Assembly: GCA_028691845.1 (NCBI GenBank)
Contig: JAQUYL010000002.1
Coordinates: 62,001-126,000, forward strand
DNA: 64,000 bases
From: Opitutaceae bacterium
GTDB lineage: Bacteria > Verrucomicrobiota > Verrucomicrobiia > Opitutales > Opitutaceae
Direction: 5' to 3'
Shown here: positions 61,200-64,000 of the stretch, in pieces
Numbering within the stretch: position 1 is the first letter of the stretch
Layout of the letters: every line of letters begins with the position of its first letter
Notes under the pieces: generated by a model
Database searches by the model: none
The model's input: the letters and a program-made list of their open reading frames with translations, nothing else
What the model was told of the DNA's origin: nothing
Program-made: the position numbers and the translations under genes

Positions 61200-61703
61200 A
61201 TGTTCCAGGTCAAGACCACCGCGGGCGCGTCCAAATCCGTCCGCTATCGCGAGCTGTTTGATCAACTCACTGGACTGCTGGTCGACGAATCCGATTGGCT
61301 GGCGAACACGGCCAACTGTGCGGCGCTGCTCTATCAGGGGATTCCCGGCCTCAACTGGGCGGGATTTTATTTCATGCGTGGCGGCGAGTTGGTGCTCGGA
61401 CCCTTCCAGGGCAAGGTGGCTTGCGTGCGCCTCCAGGTGGGCCGCGGGGTTTGCGGCACCGCCGCCCAGCGGCGCCAGACAGTGATTGTCCCCGATGTCA
61501 CCCGGTTTCCCGGCCACATCGCGTGCGATCCGGCGTCGCGCTCGGAAATCGTCGTACCGTTGCCTCAGGGGGACAAATTGATCGGGGTCTTGGACTTGGA
61601 CAGTCCGGCAATCGCTCATTTTGATCAGACCGATGTCGATGGGCTGGAACGGATCATAGGCCTTCTCTTGCAGCGTTCGGACTTCCGCTTCTTGTGCGCG
61701 TAG
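61200..61703 (+). CDS. msrC: GAF-type free methionine-(R)-sulfoxide reductase
   Basis: A 167-residue GAF-domain enzyme. The three family cysteines are Cys75 (GKVACVRL), Cys85 (GRGVCGTA) and Cys109 (GHIACDPA), with the 10- and 24-residue spacing of E. coli YebR. Also LNWAGFYFMRGGELVLGPFQ and SEIVVPLPQGDKLIGVLDLD. It reduces free Met-(R)-sulfoxide with thioredoxin, i.e. oxidative-stress repair. The gene starts 21 nt after the DUF1543 remnant. Confidence 0.95.
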   Translation: MFQVKTTAGASKSVRYRELFDQLTGLLVDESDWLANTANCAALLYQGIPGLNWAGFYFMRGGELVLGPFQGKVACVRLQVGRGVCGTAAQRRQTVIVPDVTRFPGHIACDPASRSEIVVPLPQGDKLIGVLDLDSPAIAHFDQTDVDGLERIIGLLLQRSDFRFLCA

Positions 61704-61742
61704 GCGCAAGCGAGGCCGGACCAAGAGGTACGAGGTTCCCGT

Positions 61743-63890
61743 TTACGATTTTCCCGCCTGGGCGAGAGCCTCGAGGACTTTTCCGGGCGTCAACAGTTCG
61801 GGCAACACGACCGGATCCTTCCGGCCGGGAGCGTAGATGAGGTTGAACGGCACCGCGGAGCGCTGCCATTTCGCCAACTCAGCGGTGATTTGCGGATCGC
61901 GGTTCGTCCAGTCGCCGCGCAGCAGCACGACCCCGCGCCGGCCAAACTCGCGGAGCACCGCCTCGGAATGAAACACCGCGGCCTTGTTGGTCTGGCAGGT
62001 GGCGCACCAGCGCGCGGTGAAGTCGACATAGACGAACCTGCCCGCCGCTTGGAGGGACGCGAGGGCTTCGGGGCTCCATTTTTCCCAAGTCACCTGATAG
62101 CTGCCGGGCGGGACGTCGCCGGCTGGACCCGACGAGGGCCAGCCCAGCCAGAGGCCCAGTCCGAGCAACGCCGCGGCGAGGAGGCGGCCGGCGAACTGCC
62201 TGCGGGGTTGGCCGAACCGGCCGTATGCCCAACCAGCCATGGCCACGAAAACCAAACCGAGGACGATATTGAGCAGGGCGCCGTCGTCGTCCCTGGTCTG
62301 GCCGGCAAGCACCCAGAGGAGCCAGCCGACCGTGGCGTAAAGCGGGAAGGCCATGAACTCCTTGAAGGTTTCCATCCAGACACCGGGTTTGGGCAGGATT
62401 TTCACGGCCTGCGGGAACATCGAAAGCAGGAGGTAGGGCAGTCCCAGTCCGACAGCGATGGCCGAGAAAACGAGCAGCGATTCAAAGGTGGACAGCGCGA
62501 GCGCCGCGCCGAGCGCCGGCGCCAGGAAAGGCGCGCTGCACGGCGTGGCGACGAGCGTGGCGAGCATGCCGGTGAAGAACGAGCCGGCGAAGCCTTCCTT
62601 CGCTGGCAGGCCGCCGCCCACCGCGGTGGCAGACAGTCCGACCTCGAAGAGCCCGCTCAGATTGAGTGCAAAGATCAGCAGAAACGCCGCCATGCCGAAG
62701 ACAAAGGCGGGCGACTGCAGCTGGAAGCCCCATCCGAGCTGCTGGCCGCCGGCGCGCAGCGCGATGAGCAAACCGGCCAGCACCCAGAAGGAGACCAGCA
62801 CGCCGGCGGCGTACGTCAGGCCATGCAGCGTGACCTTGCGCCGGTCGCTGCCGGACTGGTTGACGAAGCCGAGAATCTTGATGCCCAGCACGGGGAAGAC
62901 ACACGGCATGAGGTTGAGGATGATGCCGCCGATAAACGCGAGCAGCAGGGTGCCGGCCAAGCCGGCCGAGGCGGAAGGTGGAGGGGGGGGAGGGGGAGGC
63001 GGAAAGCTGGAGGAGGAAGAGGGCGGGTTTGCGTTTGCCGGGGTCGCGGCAGCCAGCGGCACATCGATGCGGACTCCGTGTGCCGGGCCGTTCGGCCCCC
63101 AGCCGGTTTCCGAGCGGATGACGCCTGCCAGACGAGCGGTTTTCATTTCGGCGGCATCCGCAATCGGCAGCACCATGGTGAAGCCGCCGGCGGTGTGCTC
63201 CACCTGCGCCTCGCGCTCGAAATCGATGAATCCATCCTCCGAGAAGAAATGCAGCCGGGCCCCGGCGGCGAAACCCGCCGGCAGCCGGCCCGTGAGTTCG
63301 ACCGATTTTTCGCGGAGGATCGCGACAAACTGGGCGCCGCTGATTTCCTGCGGCAACTTCTGGCGCGTGGCGGCGATTTTGGCGGCCCAACCGGGATCAG
63401 GCGCGGGTGGCCAGGGTTGGACCGGCAGGGTCAGGGCCAGGTCGGCGTCACCCGGCATGCAGACCTCCTGGCACATGAGCCATTCGGCCTTGGCTTTGAG
63501 TGTGACATCAGCGCCTGGAGCAAGCGAAGCAGGCGGGGTGACATCGACGAGCAGGAAGACTTCGCCTTCGTAACCGTTGCCCGTGATCCTGCCCTGGGCG
63601 TCGCGAAAGACGTGCGGGGTGGGCCACTGGATGGGACCGGCTTTGAAGCCTTCAGGCAGCGACCACTCCAGCGAGGTCGGGTAGCCGGTGCCGGCATTGA
63701 TCCAATAACTATGCCAATGCGGGTCGTGGCGAAGGCGAAGAGCAGCCGTGAACGTGCGTCCGGGCTGGATGGAAGAATCGGCGGCCACCAGCTCGGCTTC
63801 GACCGCGCCCTTCTTGACCGGGACGCCATGGGCCATGGGGAAAAGGCCCAGCGCGATGGCGCAAGGTAGAAGCAGACGGACGGACTTCAT
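61743..63890 (-). CDS. DsbD-family protein-disulfide reductase
   Basis: A 715-residue inner-membrane protein. Signal peptide (1-22). The N-terminal DsbD-alpha-like domain (about 25-285) has FTAALRLRHDPHWHSYWINA and CQEVCMPGD. A Pro/Ser linker (SSSSFPPPPPPPPP) is followed by eight helices with the redox cysteines in NLMPCVFPVLGIKILGF and VATPCSAPFLAPALGAALAL. The C-terminal thioredoxin domain (about 600-715) has FTARWCATCQTNKAAVFHSE. It transfers electrons from cytoplasmic thioredoxin to periplasmic thiols, which would serve TlpA/ResA-type partners such as the interrupted gene at 52096. Monocistronic, convergent with msrC. Confidence 0.95.
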   Translation of the reverse strand: MKSVRLLLPCAIALGLFPMAHGVPVKKGAVEAELVAADSSIQPGRTFTAALRLRHDPHWHSYWINAGTGYPTSLEWSLPEGFKAGPIQWPTPHVFRDAQGRITGNGYEGEVFLLVDVTPPASLAPGADVTLKAKAEWLMCQEVCMPGDADLALTLPVQPWPPAPDPGWAAKIAATRQKLPQEISGAQFVAILREKSVELTGRLPAGFAAGARLHFFSEDGFIDFEREAQVEHTAGGFTMVLPIADAAEMKTARLAGVIRSETGWGPNGPAHGVRIDVPLAAATPANANPPSSSSSFPPPPPPPPPSASAGLAGTLLLAFIGGIILNLMPCVFPVLGIKILGFVNQSGSDRRKVTLHGLTYAAGVLVSFWVLAGLLIALRAGGQQLGWGFQLQSPAFVFGMAAFLLIFALNLSGLFEVGLSATAVGGGLPAKEGFAGSFFTGMLATLVATPCSAPFLAPALGAALALSTFESLLVFSAIAVGLGLPYLLLSMFPQAVKILPKPGVWMETFKEFMAFPLYATVGWLLWVLAGQTRDDDGALLNIVLGLVFVAMAGWAYGRFGQPRRQFAGRLLAAALLGLGLWLGWPSSGPAGDVPPGSYQVTWEKWSPEALASLQAAGRFVYVDFTARWCATCQTNKAAVFHSEAVLREFGRRGVVLLRGDWTNRDPQITAELAKWQRSAVPFNLIYAPGRKDPVVLPELLTPGKVLEALAQAGKS

Positions 63891-64000
63891 GGCGTGGACT
63901 ATGAGGCTTTTTATGAGAGGCGCAAACCAGGCCGGTTCTTTTCGCGCGGACAGTCCTCTTGTGCCCGCCGGGCGGTTAGATGCGCAAGCAGCAGGGTGAA

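Noticed and set aside
1-64000. CRISPR array or insertion sequence
   Set aside because: No regularly spaced short repeats and no transposase or terminal inverted repeats with target duplications were seen. The four palindromes are too far apart and too short.
63891-64000. Possible gene start at the right edge
   Set aside because: Too little sequence remains; no start with a recognisable N-terminus.

Overview
The window is a chromosomal segment of a GC-rich Gram-negative bacterium. The best guess is the Opitutaceae or close Verrucomicrobiota. Pointers are a stand-alone SWIB-domain protein, a very large periplasmic-propeller hybrid histidine kinase, many Sec-exported proteins, DsbD/TlpA-type redox proteins and the general gene style. 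No ribosomal RNA or marker gene is present, so this placement is inference. No CRISPR array, prophage or intact transposon was seen.

Layout. 1-9.8 kb: a repeat-rich secreted protein cut by the left edge, a thioredoxin-fold protein without CxxC, a response regulator with Asn at the phospho-acceptor site, an HI0933-type flavoprotein, a Spy/CpxP-like protein, a small zinc metallopeptidase, a SYLF protein, CinA, an SRPBCC protein, exonuclease III and a small exported protein. 9.8-18.6 kb: one minus-strand run of seven solute-binding proteins. One is NMT1/THI5-like and six are mutually related PstS-like proteins, with no permease or ATPase beside them. 18.9-23.5 kb: a divergent 1344-residue propeller hybrid kinase (HisKA, HATPase, receiver, Hpt-like) and a convergent LuxR-type regulator. 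23.8-25.8 kb: a receiver domain fused to a PLP-dependent cystathionine gamma-synthase-like enzyme. 25.8-31.1 kb: DUF167, MalY/PatB, two Hsp20, TerC and MscS. 31.4-34.4 kb: PepSY protein plus OmpR/kinase pair. 34.8-42.1 kb: a TetR-HlyD-ABC-ABC-permease-permease-TolC efflux operon of YbhGFSR type, with a 32-residue membrane ORF between the two ATPases. 42.2-54.6 kb: RRM protein, decayed acetyltransferase, heterodimeric ABC exporter, SWIB protein, two DMT exporters, a lipase-like hydrolase, a TlpA gene with an in-frame UGA, a LuxR regulator and a small exported protein. 55.1-60.8 kb: two more PstS-like proteins, each with two binding domains, flanking tRNA-Arg(UCG) and gene fragments. 60.8-63.9 kb: a DUF1543 pseudogene, free-methionine-sulfoxide reductase and DsbD.

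Main points of interest. (1) Eight genes with ten domains of a divergent PstS-like family lie here, plus a C-terminal fragment of an eleventh domain. The canonical phosphate-contact motif is absent from all of them and no Pst transporter genes are present. The larger cluster is divergent from a propeller sensor kinase. (2) A receiver-PLP enzyme fusion suggests phosphorylation-controlled sulfur amino-acid metabolism. (3) Four copies of an intergenic palindrome share the core GTCACC-TA-GGTGAC. (4) There are several decayed or recoded genes: UGA at the Trp of the WCGPC motif in TlpA, two UAGs in DUF1543, and multiple frameshifts in a GNAT gene. All family names come from reading motifs by eye; no searches were run.
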